Positions 9,483-18,771 of a stretch of DNA of 64,000 bases are shown here, in pieces. Numbering within the stretch: the first letter of the stretch is position 1; each line of letters starts with the position of its first letter. Location of the stretch: assembly GCA_929200255.1 (NCBI GenBank), contig CAKMYZ010000007.1, positions 80,408-144,407 on the forward strand. The letters are read 5' to 3'. The notes under the pieces are model-generated. The model was not told where the DNA came from, searched no databases, and was given only the letters and a program-made list of their open reading frames with translations. Made by a program: the position numbers and the translations under genes. This stretch comes from an uncultured Alphaproteobacteria bacterium. GTDB taxonomy: Bacteria; Pseudomonadota; Alphaproteobacteria; Rhodobacterales; Rhodobacteraceae.

Positions 9483-10331
9483 CGTAAAACCCGCATAAGC
9501 GCGCAGCGGCAGGGCTTCACCCAAAAACACAGCCCCCAGCACAATCGCCACAGGGGCCACCAGCAAAGTACACAGCATCAGATTACCGCTGCCCGCCATA
9601 GCCAGCACGCGGTAATACAGCATATAGGCAATGGCTGTGGCGACGATGGCGTAATAGCCAATGGCAACCCATGTCTGGGGCGCCAGATCCAGCGTTAGAG
9701 GCCCTTCGATCAACCAAGCAGCCGGCAGGGTGACCAGCGAGGCCCCGGTCAGCATACCAGCAGCGGCAACCTGCGGTGACAGGCCGCTGAGCATCTTGCG
9801 CGCCCAGACACCGGCCAAGGCATAGCTGATTGTGCCACCTATCACGGCAAGTTGGCCAAGCGAGCGTAGATCAAAATCCTTGAATGCCGAAAGGCCAATG
9901 GCGGTTGCTACGCCAAAGAACCCAAGCGTCACCCCCAGTGCTTTGCGTGCCGTCAGCCGTTCATCGGCAAAGAACAACGCGGCGGCAATCACCCCAAAGA
10001 TGGCGGTGGCGGCGTTAAGGATGGATGTGAGGCCGGTAGAGATATGCAACTGCCCCCAGGCCATCAGACTGAAGGGAATGACGTTGTTGAGAAACCCCAT
10101 AACAACAAAAGCTCCCCAGATGCGCGGGTCTGCAGGCAGGGGCAGGCGGCGCAGCAGCACATAGGCCCAGAGGATCAGCATGGCCCAGCCGGTGCGATGG
10201 GCGACCGAACTCAGCGGGCCGATTTCGTTTAGCGCAATGCGGATCGACAGGAACGAACCGCCCCAAATGAAAGAGAGCAGCAAAAGCTCGGCCCAGGCGC
10301 GCGAGGAAATGGTTTTTTGAACGGGTGACAT
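9408..10331 (-). CDS. EamA/DMT-family transporter
   Basis: Ten-helix inner membrane protein of the drug/metabolite transporter superfamily, with two EamA halves (ELLLLSFIWGGSFLSIR at the start, and a second half around SYALAGVWARKML). Such proteins often export amino acids or metabolites; the substrate cannot be read from sequence. I start at ATG 10331 (MSPVQKTISSRAW), because the longer version uses a TTG at 10367 and adds residues without hydrophobic character. Length is 307 residues. The gene ends inside the 3' end of lpxB on the opposite strand. Confidence 0.85.
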   Translation of the reverse strand: MSPVQKTISSRAWAELLLLSFIWGGSFLSIRIALNEIGPLSSVAHRTGWAMLILWAYVLLRRLPLPADPRIWGAFVVMGFLNNVIPFSLMAWGQLHISTGLTSILNAATAIFGVIAAALFFADERLTARKALGVTLGFFGVATAIGLSAFKDFDLRSLGQLAVIGGTISYALAGVWARKMLSGLSPQVAAAGMLTGASLVTLPAAWLIEGPLTLDLAPQTWVAIGYYAIVATAIAYMLYYRVLAMAGSGNLMLCTLLVAPVAIVLGAVFLGEALPLRAYAGFTLLACGLIILDGRIFKPRQNRARRA

Positions 10332-10391
10332 GGGTGCGACTTGACCGGTTTGGCCCGGCAGGCGCAACCCGGATCATGCGCATGGACAAAG

Positions 10392-10421
10392 AAAAAGCCC
10401 CGCCGGGTTGGGCGGGGCTTT
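10392..10421 (-). terminator. Rho-independent terminator of the FadL-type gene
   Basis: A perfect 11-base stem, AAAGCCCCGCC (10394-10404) with GGCGGGGCTTT (10411-10421), has a six-base loop. Read on the minus strand it is followed by a short T run (10396-10392). It lies 22 bases past the stop of the minus-strand outer membrane protein gene. Confidence 0.85.
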
Positions 10422-10443
10422 GGATAGCTAGGTTTGGTAGGAG

Positions 10444-11529
10444 TTAGAACGTGTAGCCAACCTTGAAGCCGACAGCGATAGCACTGTTGTCTTCAAAATC
10501 TGCGACCGGGATGTCTGGCCCCAACTCTGGTCTTGCGTCACCTGCAACAACGTAACGAACTCCGCCTGACAGCGTGACGTTGTCATTCACGTTGTACTGG
10601 CCACCCAGCCCAATGGAATAACTTCCGTTTGTTGGTGCCAAAGGTGAAACCAGATCGTCTTCGCCTTCGGTGTCAAGTGTTGCACTGAGCGATGCGGAGA
10701 ATACGTCGTTAAAGCGGCGACCAACGCCAACCGTGTATGTGTAGCCATCCTCAATATCGGTGATCGACTCTGGAATACCGGTCGGTTGGAGAATGACGGT
10801 GCTGTATTCTGCCCAGCGAACCGACCCGAACAGCAATGTATCCGCAGCGATACCAGTCTGGAAGTCAAGGTTGACGGCCTGCGGGGTTGTTACATCGGTA
10901 TCAGAAGCGGGTCCGCCGCCGACGGATGCTGAGAATTCGTGCTCAATTTCCGAAAAATACGTCAGTGCGATGCGCAAGGCGATTTCGGGGCGTTCATAAG
11001 CGCCACCGATAGCATAACCGTATGCGACACTATCATCCAATTCCACCGTCGTACCCGCGCCGGGCAATGCGATGTCGGCATTCACGCGCTGAATGCGCAA
11101 GCCACCATGAGCACTGAAATTCGCATCAAATTTATAGCGGGCGAGACCGGTCAGTGCCACTGCGTTCAGTTCACCTGCTGTGGGTGTCAGCGGTGCGTCA
11201 GTGTCGGATGGATAGTCAATGTCGGCGCCATAGGGCTCATCCAAGATCAGTGCAAAGGACCATTGGTCATTGATATCGCGCTTGTAGCCCAGCCCGAGTT
11301 GGCTGTAGCTTCCGGCGACATTGCTGATAGAGCCAGAGGCGGCAGGGTTCAGGGGGGACGCTAGCGAAACCCCGTCCACGTCTGGCATTATGTAGCCGAA
11401 GCTCAATTCCGCGTAGTTACCGTCTTCGAAAATGATCCCGACGGGCTGCCCCGAGCGATCAAGGCCAACGGCCTGCGCCATGCTTGTCGTGAGCAGTAGC
11501 GCTGCCCCTGCTGTCATTACGTTTTTCAT
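10444..11529 (-). CDS. FadL/OMPP1/TodX-family outer membrane protein
   Basis: Predicted outer membrane beta-barrel that would let hydrophobic compounds such as long-chain fatty acids cross the outer membrane. 361 residues with a signal peptide cleaved near SMAQA (about residue 20), alternating barrel strands, and a C-terminal aromatic residue (KVGYTF). The relation to FadL is suggested by repeated forms such as YKFDANFSAHGGLRIQ and SLSATLDTEGEDD. A GATGAGGA ribosome site precedes the ATG, and a strong terminator follows the gene, so it is probably monocistronic. The ligand is unknown. Confidence 0.8.
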   Translation of the reverse strand: MKNVMTAGAALLLTTSMAQAVGLDRSGQPVGIIFEDGNYAELSFGYIMPDVDGVSLASPLNPAASGSISNVAGSYSQLGLGYKRDINDQWSFALILDEPYGADIDYPSDTDAPLTPTAGELNAVALTGLARYKFDANFSAHGGLRIQRVNADIALPGAGTTVELDDSVAYGYAIGGAYERPEIALRIALTYFSEIEHEFSASVGGGPASDTDVTTPQAVNLDFQTGIAADTLLFGSVRWAEYSTVILQPTGIPESITDIEDGYTYTVGVGRRFNDVFSASLSATLDTEGEDDLVSPLAPTNGSYSIGLGGQYNVNDNVTLSGGVRYVVAGDARPELGPDIPVADFEDNSAIAVGFKVGYTF

Positions 11530-11676
11530 GTCCTCATCCCTGTCATGAACAAATTAGTGCAGTTGACCCTAAGGAGCGCCAGGCCTTTGCGTCAATTATT
11601 GACGCCACGTCACCAATCAGGCCGCGTCGCAGCGTCACGAACTTGCAAAGAAGGGGCAGGAGCCCGGCAGGCATCC

Positions 11677-12540
11677 TTATGCAAGCTGTCGCATTGCATT
11701 CTGGATGTTGAGCCAATTGGCCGCAAATATCAATGCTGCGCCCACAAATATCCACGGGTCAAGCGGCTCTGCATAAAGTAGAACCCCGACCACTGCAATT
11801 GTCGGCAGGCGGATAAAATCGATGGGGGTCACCACACTCGCTGGCGCAAGCCGCAGCGCGTTGGTCAGGCAGAAATGCGCCAGCAACCCCGTGCAGCCAA
11901 CCACCGCGACCCAAGGCAACGCCGCCAGGGAGGGGGTCGCAAGGTCACCGTCGTAACCTGCACAGATCAAACCCAAAACGGCCTGCATCGTGGTCAGGTA
12001 GAACAGGATCGTCGTGGTCGTCTCGCTCCGGGTCAGCATCCGCGTGAAGATCGCAGTGAATGCAAAGAATATAGCACAGCTGGCGGCCGCGATCAGGCCA
12101 AGGTTGATCGCGCTGGGATCGGGCCGCGCCACGATCAGGATACCGGCAAACCCAATGGCGGCACATAGAAATCCGGTGCCGGTCAGCCGTTCCTTGAGCA
12201 GGAGCGGTGAAAGCAGGATCACCCAGATAGGCGTGGTGAACTCCAGCGCAAAGACCTGCGCCAGCGGGATCAGCGTGATCGCCAGAAACCACAGGTTTTG
12301 TCCGACGAAGTGGCACAGGTTGCGGGTTGCGTGAAGTCCAAGCCTGTCCCGGCTGATTTGCCCCAACGTACCCGTAACCCGGGCTACGGCAACCACGATC
12401 ACAATCCCGGTCAGGCTGCGAAATAGCATGATCTCAAACGTATCGAGTTCCAAGCTTACCGCGCGCCCAGCAACCGCCATCAGCGTGAAAGAGCTGATCG
12501 CGCCGATCATCCAGACAGCGGCTTGCAGGGTTGTACTCAT
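11677..12540 (-). CDS. EamA/DMT-family transporter
   Basis: A second ten-helix DMT transporter, 287 residues, distinct from the one at 9408-10331. The N-terminal half begins AAVWMIGAISSFTLMAVAGR and the second EamA half follows LIAAASCAIFFAF. RHT/RhaT-like members move amino acids or metabolites; nothing here fixes a substrate. It is divergent from the secreted protein gene at 12623, with only 82 bases between them. Confidence 0.85.
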   Translation of the reverse strand: MSTTLQAAVWMIGAISSFTLMAVAGRAVSLELDTFEIMLFRSLTGIVIVVAVARVTGTLGQISRDRLGLHATRNLCHFVGQNLWFLAITLIPLAQVFALEFTTPIWVILLSPLLLKERLTGTGFLCAAIGFAGILIVARPDPSAINLGLIAAASCAIFFAFTAIFTRMLTRSETTTTILFYLTTMQAVLGLICAGYDGDLATPSLAALPWVAVVGCTGLLAHFCLTNALRLAPASVVTPIDFIRLPTIAVVGVLLYAEPLDPWIFVGAALIFAANWLNIQNAMRQLA

Positions 12541-12622
12541 GCGGGGCAGTTGTCATTGATGCGGGGTGTTTTGCAAGGCCCGTTGCGATGTGTTTTTGTG
12601 ATGGGGAACATGAGGTGTATGA

Positions 12623-13231
12623 ATGCGTTGGATTATGGCGATGGTTCTGCTGGCAGGCCCTGTTCAGGCGGATCCAGTGGATGATGTGATGGTGGCGGCG
12701 ATGCGCAGTTTTGCGCAGATGCCTGTTGTCACCCGGGTCGGGGTGATTGAAGGGCAATGCGGTGCGGACGCCACCGTGGATGCGCAGGTGGTCTATTGTA
12801 CGACACGCAATGAAATTCTGATCACGACCAGCGCCGGCACGCTGCCGCAGGCGCCTTATCTGGTTGCGCATGCCTATGGGCATGCCGTGCAGGTGCGCCA
12901 CGGGGTTGCTGACTTCGCACTGTCACAAATTCGCAATCGCCGCAGTGAAGAACAGATGCTGCGCGGCCTTGTGGAGCAGCAGGTGGATTGTATCGCGGGG
13001 TTTCTGGTCGCGCGGGCTGGCGTGCCGCCTGTGTCGCTCAGGGATTGGATGAGGGTGGAGCCTTTCACCGGCATCCACTGGGGGCGCGATCCTTTGCACG
13101 TGGGCCCGTCTGTCAGCATCGGTCTGGACACCCGTGATGAATGGTTTCAACGCGGTCAGGGCGGTGACCTGGGGCAATGCGCGCCCGGCGAGTTTACGGC
13201 TGATCTGTTGCTGACCGCGCTGCAAGACTAG
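12623..13231 (+). CDS. Secreted protein resembling a YpfJ-type zinc metallopeptidase with a broken active site
   Basis: 202 residues with a short signal peptide (cleavage near GPVQA, about residue 16). The core resembles the putative neutral zinc metallopeptidase family (YpfJ type): LVAHAYGHAVQVRHG stands where that family has HExGHHVQ, and LVEQQVDCIAG stands where it has the ELQADCxAG third-ligand motif. Both zinc-binding histidines of the HxxxH remain, but the catalytic Glu is Ala, so proteolysis is unlikely. Several cysteines suggest disulfides in the periplasm. The role is unknown; it may be a binding or structural derivative. The gene stands alone. Confidence 0.65.
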   Translation: MRWIMAMVLLAGPVQADPVDDVMVAAMRSFAQMPVVTRVGVIEGQCGADATVDAQVVYCTTRNEILITTSAGTLPQAPYLVAHAYGHAVQVRHGVADFALSQIRNRRSEEQMLRGLVEQQVDCIAGFLVARAGVPPVSLRDWMRVEPFTGIHWGRDPLHVGPSVSIGLDTRDEWFQRGQGGDLGQCAPGEFTADLLLTALQD

Positions 13232-13241
13232 AGGCTTGACC

Positions 13242-14069
13242 TTAAACCACGCTACGGGTTGCGAAGACAATTCTATCGGTGTCAGCAAGTGAGGTAAGGC
13301 GTTTGCCCTCTGCCGTTTGCATCGTAAAGCCGGCACTGCAGAGCAGGTCGTAAACGGCTGCGTGGTTTTTTGTGACGGTCAGCATCAATACCCGCAGGGC
13401 GCCAAGCGTCGCTTTCGCACCGCGTAACACGTCAAGTTCTGCACCTTCGGCGTCAATACACAGCGCATCTACATGTAGTCCATGCTGGGTGGCATAGTGA
13501 TCAATTGTGATTGTGTGCACATCGCGTACAGCAACATCTGCCAACGCACCCTTGCGCGACATACGTGCGCGCATTTGCGCGAAATCAGAGCTTAGCCCAT
13601 TGCGGAATCCACCAAGTCGTTCCTCATAAAACGGTGCTTTACCGATCCGGTCGCTGACCGCGGCGTTGATGCAGGTCGCATGGGAGCAAGTGCGGATATT
13701 CTGGCGCAAGAATTCGAGATTCTGCTTGCCGGGTTCAAACGCATGAACCTGACCATACCTCCCAACCTGAGAGGCCAGAAACTGCGTGGTAAAACCGATA
13801 TGACCGCCAACCTCAAAAACAGTATCGCCGGGGCGCAGTTTGCGGCGCAGAGCATTCAGCGTGCCAACCTGGCGTTGTTTGCTGCGCAGCCAGAATTGCT
13901 TATGCGTCAGGCCCAGATAGCGAAAAGGCATACCAGCCAATGGGTGCGACATGGTTAGCTGAAAGTCGCATCCCTTGAAAATCTGGCGCGAAATTGCGCG
14001 ACGCACCCGACTGGGCGCAAATGATGTGGTTTGGGATGGGAAGGCGTTCTTTGAAAGGGTCGACTGCAT
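13242..14069 (-). CDS. FkbM-family methyltransferase
   Basis: SAM-dependent O-methyltransferase family often acting on sugars or surface polysaccharides. 275 residues; the SAM-binding motif is GDTVFEVGGHIGFTT, followed by the acidic loop of motif II (HAFEPGKQN), and DALCIDAEGAELDVLRGA, which is diagnostic for FkbM. The first 50 residues are basic and hydrophilic. It shares the guaA direction but is separated by 111 bases containing a perfect inverted repeat. The substrate is unknown. Confidence 0.85.
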   Translation of the reverse strand: MQSTLSKNAFPSQTTSFAPSRVRRAISRQIFKGCDFQLTMSHPLAGMPFRYLGLTHKQFWLRSKQRQVGTLNALRRKLRPGDTVFEVGGHIGFTTQFLASQVGRYGQVHAFEPGKQNLEFLRQNIRTCSHATCINAAVSDRIGKAPFYEERLGGFRNGLSSDFAQMRARMSRKGALADVAVRDVHTITIDHYATQHGLHVDALCIDAEGAELDVLRGAKATLGALRVLMLTVTKNHAAVYDLLCSAGFTMQTAEGKRLTSLADTDRIVFATRSVV

Positions 14070-14107
14070 AAAAGTTCACTCGTTACTTCGCTGGCGCGAA
14101 ATTTGCA

Positions 14108-14132
14108 CGTTAAGGTTGATAAAACCTTAACG
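14108..14132. promoter_or_regulatory. Perfect inverted repeat upstream of the FkbM methyltransferase gene
   Basis: CGTTAAGGTT (14108-14117) and AACCTTAACG (14123-14132) are exact complements separated by five bases. The repeat is AT-rich, has no T run, and sits 38 bases before the methyltransferase start, so an operator is more likely than a terminator for guaA. The binding protein is unknown. Confidence 0.4.
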
Positions 14133-14180
14133 CCTCAATGCAGAGTCAAACTAATTGCGGTTCTCGGGTGAAGGGGTAGT

Positions 14181-15740
14181 TTACTCCCACTCGATCGTGC
14201 CCGGTGGCTTGCTTGTGATGTCATAGGTCACCCGATTGATTCCGGGTACCTCATTGATGATCCGCGTGGCGGTTTCACCCAGAAATTCATGGCTGAACGG
14301 ATAGTAATCCGCCGTCATCCCATCAACTGATGTGACCGCGCGCAAAGCACATGCAAAGTCATAGGTGCGCCCGTCACCCATCACACCAACTGTGCGCACA
14401 GGAAGAATGGCGCAGAATGCCTGCCAGATGTCATCATATAGCCCGTGCTTGCGAATCTGATCGATATAGACCGCATCGGCCTTGCGCAGGATCTCTAGCT
14501 TTTCGCGTGTGATTTCGCCGGGGCAGCGGATTGCCAGACCGGGGCCGGGGAAGGGGTGACGGCCAATGAAGGATGTGGGCAGGCCGAGTTCAACACCCAG
14601 CGCGCGGACTTCGTCCTTAAAAAGTTCGCGCAGGGGTTCGACCAGTTTCAAGCCCATCTTTTCCGGCAGGCCGCCGACGTTGTGGTGGCTTTTGATTGTC
14701 ACCGAGGGGCTACCGGAAAAGCTCACGCTTTCAATGACATCGGGGTACAGCGTACCCTGGGCAAGAAAGGCGGCATCTTCGATTTCATCGGCGTATTTCT
14801 GGAAGACATCGATAAACAACCTGCCAATAATCTTGCGCTTGGTTTCGGGGTCTGACTGACCTTCCAGTTCACCCAGAAACAGATCGCTTTCATCGGCATG
14901 GATCACCTTGAGGTTCATGTGGTCGCGGAACATGCCCACGACCTCTTCGGCCTCATTGAGCCGCAACAGCCCGTGGTCGACGAAGACACACGTGAGCTGA
15001 TCACCAATGGCCTCGTGCAGCAAGGCCGCCGCGACGGAGGAATCGACGCCGCCAGAGAGGGCGCAAATGACGTGGGCGCTGCCCACTTGCTCTTTGATCG
15101 CCGCAATCGCCTGTTCGCGGTAGGCACCCATGGTCCAGTCACCGCAAAACCCCGCAAGACGCACGAAGTTCTCATAGAGCTTGGAACCGTTGGGGGTATG
15201 GTGCACCTCGGGGTGGAATTGCACAGCATAGAAGTTGCGGGCGACGTCCGCCGTGACGGCGTAGGGCGCATTTGGCGAGGTGCCGTAAACCGCAAAACCT
15301 GGCGCGATTTCAGAGACATGGTCGCCGTGGCTCATCCAGACCTGTTCTTTGTCCTCTGCAAACCAACCGTCCAATAGCGACAGTTTACCGGTAGGCGTTA
15401 CATAGGCGCGGCCGAACTCGGCAGTGCCTTCTCCGCTGACCACCTTGCCGCCCAGTTGTTCCATCATGGTTTGCTGGCCATAGCAGATGCCCAGCACCGG
15501 GATTCCCATATCAAAGACCGACTGTGGCGCGCGCGGCGACCCTTCGCGGGTCACGCTGTCCGGACCACCTGAAAGGATGACCGCCTTGGGCGCGAAACCC
15601 CTCAGAAAGGTGTCAGTGACGTTCTGGTACGGGTGGATTTCGCAGTAGACATTTAGTTCGCGCAGGCGGCGGGCGATAAGCTGTGTCACCTGACTGCCGA
15701 AGTCGATGATAAGCAGGCGTTCGTGCGTGATATTTTCCAT
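14181..15740 (-). CDS. guaA: GMP synthase (glutamine-hydrolysing)
   Basis: Converts XMP to GMP using glutamine and ATP in the cytoplasm. 519 residues. The N-terminal class I amidotransferase domain has GICYGQQ with the catalytic Cys, and [10 protein letters not shown] with the His/Glu pair. The PP-loop ATP pyrophosphatase motif SGGVDSS is in the middle, and the C-terminal dimerisation domain ends KPPGTIEWE. Single gene. Confidence 0.98.
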   Translation of the reverse strand: MENITHERLLIIDFGSQVTQLIARRLRELNVYCEIHPYQNVTDTFLRGFAPKAVILSGGPDSVTREGSPRAPQSVFDMGIPVLGICYGQQTMMEQLGGKVVSGEGTAEFGRAYVTPTGKLSLLDGWFAEDKEQVWMSHGDHVSEIAPGFAVYGTSPNAPYAVTADVARNFYAVQFHPEVHHTPNGSKLYENFVRLAGFCGDWTMGAYREQAIAAIKEQVGSAHVICALSGGVDSSVAAALLHEAIGDQLTCVFVDHGLLRLNEAEEVVGMFRDHMNLKVIHADESDLFLGELEGQSDPETKRKIIGRLFIDVFQKYADEIEDAAFLAQGTLYPDVIESVSFSGSPSVTIKSHHNVGGLPEKMGLKLVEPLRELFKDEVRALGVELGLPTSFIGRHPFPGPGLAIRCPGEITREKLEILRKADAVYIDQIRKHGLYDDIWQAFCAILPVRTVGVMGDGRTYDFACALRAVTSVDGMTADYYPFSHEFLGETATRIINEVPGINRVTYDITSKPPGTIEWE

Positions 15741-15851
15741 GCCGCGTCGGTAAACGCAGGTCCGGGGTTGTGCAAGGGGGTGGATGTCGAATTGAACCGC
15801 GCAAAATCAGGAAAAATGTGATATCCTGATGCTATTATACGAGGAGAAATT

Positions 15852-16655
15852 ATGATGCAGATATTTGAACACACGTTGGCCCGGGTGGCCGTTTGGAACC
15901 TGGCTGGTTTTGGCGGAATTGATAACGACCGGATGAAACGGCAGGCCGAAGGGCTGGCTTTGCTGGACGCTGAACTGGTGACCTTGGTTGAGGTCAATCC
16001 GGTCAGCTACATTGATACTATGGCGGCCGAGATTGGCACCTATGGGGTGCATTATGACACCACGATCCTGCCGCAGCCCGGCGCGCTTCATATCGGGTTC
16101 CTGCACAAGAAGGGTGTCGAGGTGAAGAATGCCGCACTGATCCCTGGGTCAGAGGGGGACTATACCACCGGGCGCAGGGCTATTTCGGTCGACGTCAAGA
16201 TGGGCAAGTTTTCGGCGCATCTGCTGGGTGTGCACCTGAAGTCCGGGCGCGACAAACCCCAGCAAAAGCTGCGTGACACCCAATGCGTGGCCATTGGCAA
16301 CTACCTGACCGACTTGCGCAACACACCGGGTTTCAAACGCAAGACCCTGTTGCTGATGGGCGATTTTAATATGATCCCCGGTCAGGATGTCAGCAATTTC
16401 CACCACCTGGGCGGTGATGATTTGATGGATTTCGTTTCAAGCTGGGATTTGCAGGATCGTTTCAGCCATATCCTTGATAAAGGTCGGGCGAATCTGCTGG
16501 ATGGCTTTGCGGTGTCGCGGACCTTTGCCACCGACTATGTGCGTGGTTCACTGCGCCTGTTCCCGATGCATTGGACAATGGATATGGGACGGGAGCGGTT
16601 CAAGGATGAGGTGTCCGATCACCTGCCGTTTGTTGCGAGTTTCCGGGTGTTCTGA
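15852..16655 (+). CDS. Endonuclease/exonuclease/phosphatase-family hydrolase
   Basis: Member of the EEP fold (DNase I, exonuclease III, inositol phosphatase). 267 residues; VAVWNLAGFGG carries the first metal-site Asn, LVEVNP the Glu, LLLMGDFNMIPG the Asp/Asn pair and DEVSDHLPFVASF the C-terminal His. No signal peptide is apparent. A strong GAGGAG ribosome site precedes ATG 15852. The substrate could be nucleic acid or a phosphoester; the sequence does not decide. Confidence 0.8.
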   Translation: MMQIFEHTLARVAVWNLAGFGGIDNDRMKRQAEGLALLDAELVTLVEVNPVSYIDTMAAEIGTYGVHYDTTILPQPGALHIGFLHKKGVEVKNAALIPGSEGDYTTGRRAISVDVKMGKFSAHLLGVHLKSGRDKPQQKLRDTQCVAIGNYLTDLRNTPGFKRKTLLLMGDFNMIPGQDVSNFHHLGGDDLMDFVSSWDLQDRFSHILDKGRANLLDGFAVSRTFATDYVRGSLRLFPMHWTMDMGRERFKDEVSDHLPFVASFRVF

Positions 16656-16759
16656 CTGCGCATGTCGGTTTTCCCCCTGAGGGGCCGCAAAATTAGCAGG
16701 GTCTGGCCGTGGCACATTGTATCACAAGCGCAACTGCTACCTCGCACGGGAGAACCGAG

Positions 16760-18310
16760 ATGTCTGATGCACCTGCAAGAACCGCACGCCGTGGTCGTGG
16801 CGGCGGCGGAGCCGCACGCCGGGCAGAGCGGACGGCCGTGAGCGTTGAGACTGCGAAATATATAGAACGCAACGTCCCCAACTATGAAGTCCTGACAGAA
16901 GAGGCGCTGGACGTCATTGAGGCGAATGCCGAAACGGTGCTGGCCGAAATTGGCGTCAATTTCGTGGACAACCCCGAGGCGTTGGAGCGCTGGAAATCCG
17001 TGGGCGCCAGCGTTGATGGTGAGCGTGTACGCATCCCACGAGGGTTGGCGCGTAAGCTGTGTGCGACAGCACCGTCTGAATATACCCAGCACGCCCGCAA
17101 CCCTGAGCGTAATGTGGTGGTGGGCGGCAAGAACCTTGTGCTTGCCCCGGTTTATGGCCCGCCATTTGTGCGCGATGCCGAAGGCGGGCGTCGCTATGCG
17201 ACAATGGCTGACTTCGGGAAATTCGTAAAACTGGGCTATATGTCCAAATGGTTGCACCACTCGGGTGGGACCGTTTGTGAACCGACTGATGTGGCCGTGA
17301 ACAAACGCCACCTCGATATGCTCCTGACTCACATGGTTTACAGCGACAAGCCGTTCATGGGGGCTGTCACCGAACCCAGCCGCGCGCAGGACAGCGTTGA
17401 AATGTGCGAGATCCTGTTTGGCAAGGACTTTGTGCGGGACAACACAGTGATGACGTCGCTCATCAACATCAACTCGCCGCTGACCTTCGACAGTATCATG
17501 ATGGGCGCACTAGAGGTGTTTGCGAAGAACAATCAGGCCTCCATCATCAGCCCCTTCATTGTGGGCGGTGCGATGGCACCGGTATCCGTTGCCGGCACTT
17601 TGACGCAGGTTCTGGCCGAGGTTTTGGCAGGCGTTGCCTACAGTCAAATCATCCGCCCCGGATCGCCGGTGGTTATGGGCACATTCGTGACCTCAATCGA
17701 CATGAATTCAGGCGCGCCGACCTTCGGTACACCCGAGGCAAGCCATATCACTTATGGGGCCGGGCAATTGGCGCGCCGTTTGGGGCTGCCTTATCGGTCT
17801 GCCGGGTCGTTTTGTGGGTCCAAACTGCCTGATGCGCAGGCGGCATATGAAACCGCAAACTCACTGAACATGGGGCTGCTCGCTGGCGTTAACTTTATGT
17901 TGCATAGCTGCGGGTGGCTTGAGGGTGGTCTGGTTGCCTCATTCGAGAAATTCGTCATGGACGCCGACATGCTGGGCACACTGCATCACTTTGCACAAGG
18001 CGTGGACATGTCCGAGAACGGGCAGGCCATGGGGGCAATTGAAGAGGTAGGGCCGGGTGGCCACTACCTTGGGTGCGAACATACGCAGGCCAATTTCAAA
18101 ACGGCATTCTGGCGATCGGAGTTGTTTGACTACAAACCGTTCGAAACCTGGGATGAAGAAGGCGCGCGCGACACGCAAACCCTTGCGACGGCGCGGGTGG
18201 CCAAACTGCTTGATACATATCAGCAACCTATGCTTGACCCGGACATCGAGTCCAAACTCCGCGCCTACGTTGCCGAGAAAAAGGCAAGCATGCCCGACGC
18301 TTTCACATAA
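16760..18310 (+). CDS. Trimethylamine methyltransferase (MttB) superfamily protein, non-pyrrolysine type
   Basis: 516 residues from ATG 16760 (MSDAPARTARRGRG), preceded by GGGAGAACC; a longer ORF from 16709 is less likely. The N-terminus is a basic, glycine-rich tail (about residues 1-30). The body matches the MttB family, with SPFIVGGAMAPVS and GAGQLARRLGLPYRSAGSF. Archaeal TMA methyltransferases need an amber-coded pyrrolysine; here the frame is read through without an internal TAG. Non-Pyl members such as MtgB demethylate glycine betaine or other quaternary amines to a corrinoid protein. No corrinoid protein is seen nearby, so the substrate is open. Confidence 0.85.
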   Translation: MSDAPARTARRGRGGGGAARRAERTAVSVETAKYIERNVPNYEVLTEEALDVIEANAETVLAEIGVNFVDNPEALERWKSVGASVDGERVRIPRGLARKLCATAPSEYTQHARNPERNVVVGGKNLVLAPVYGPPFVRDAEGGRRYATMADFGKFVKLGYMSKWLHHSGGTVCEPTDVAVNKRHLDMLLTHMVYSDKPFMGAVTEPSRAQDSVEMCEILFGKDFVRDNTVMTSLININSPLTFDSIMMGALEVFAKNNQASIISPFIVGGAMAPVSVAGTLTQVLAEVLAGVAYSQIIRPGSPVVMGTFVTSIDMNSGAPTFGTPEASHITYGAGQLARRLGLPYRSAGSFCGSKLPDAQAAYETANSLNMGLLAGVNFMLHSCGWLEGGLVASFEKFVMDADMLGTLHHFAQGVDMSENGQAMGAIEEVGPGGHYLGCEHTQANFKTAFWRSELFDYKPFETWDEEGARDTQTLATARVAKLLDTYQQPMLDPDIESKLRAYVAEKKASMPDAFT

Positions 18311-18311
18311 C

Positions 18312-18608
18312 TCAGATAGCGTGCGGGGTCGTGGCGCGCATCAGCTGCGCCTCGCCCAGTATGGCGATTAACACATCAACATGCCGTGCGGGACTGTAAC
18401 TGCCGGTATGGGCGATGCGCTGCTGTTCCAGGTCTGCCTCAAGGTCCAGCAACTGCATGACGGCTTGCCCATGCCGGGGTAGTTTGCCGCCTTTCAGCAG
18501 CCTGGGCAGATGTATCTCACGTCGATATTCATCAACACCAAAGCGGGCCGCACGAGCCAGCAGGGGTGGGCGCTTGAGTGTGGCAATCCGTGAGTGAATA
18601 TCCAGCAT
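18312..18608 (-). CDS. DUF6477 family protein
   Basis: Small cytoplasmic protein of 98 residues starting at ATG 18608 (MLDIHSRI), supported by an AAGGAG site; a longer ORF adds 11 residues. It contains ARFGVDEYRREIHLPRLL and ARHVDVLIAILGE, the pattern I recall for the Rhodobacteraceae family DUF6477. No function is known to me. It is divergent from the DUF6456 gene, an arrangement that may reflect shared control through the 250-base region between them. Confidence 0.7.
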   Translation of the reverse strand: MLDIHSRIATLKRPPLLARAARFGVDEYRREIHLPRLLKGGKLPRHGQAVMQLLDLEADLEQQRIAHTGSYSPARHVDVLIAILGEAQLMRATTPHAI

Positions 18609-18708
18609 CTGTCTGTTTCTCCTTACAGGGGGTGAAGTCACCTCTCAGATTACACAACCCAAGCGGGTGTTGCGGGTTTTGCGGCACCTCAGAACGCTCC
18701 GGTTAGAT

Positions 18709-18729
18709 TTGTTTATGTTTTATAAACAA
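18709..18729. promoter_or_regulatory. AT-rich palindrome in the divergent DUF6477/DUF6456 region
   Basis: TTGTTTAT (18709-18716) and ATAAACAA (18722-18729) are exact complements around a five-base spacer. The site is in a region otherwise of ordinary GC content and lies between two divergent genes, which suits a dimeric repressor operator. Confidence 0.45.
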
Positions 18730-18752
18730 TGGTTGATGGGCCGGTGTTCGCG

Positions 18753-18771
18753 TTAACTATTCAGTAACCAT
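18753..18771. promoter_or_regulatory. CtrA-box-like sequence upstream of the DUF6456 gene
   Basis: TTAA (18753-18756), seven bases, then GTAACCAT (18764-18771). The alphaproteobacterial CtrA site is TTAA-N7-TTAA with a TTAACCAT half-site; this has one mismatch. It lies about 90 bases before the DUF6456 start. Confidence 0.4.

Noticed and set aside
16760..18310. Pyrrolysine-dependent trimethylamine methyltransferase
   Set aside because: The frame is continuous with no internal amber codon, and no pyl genes are present.
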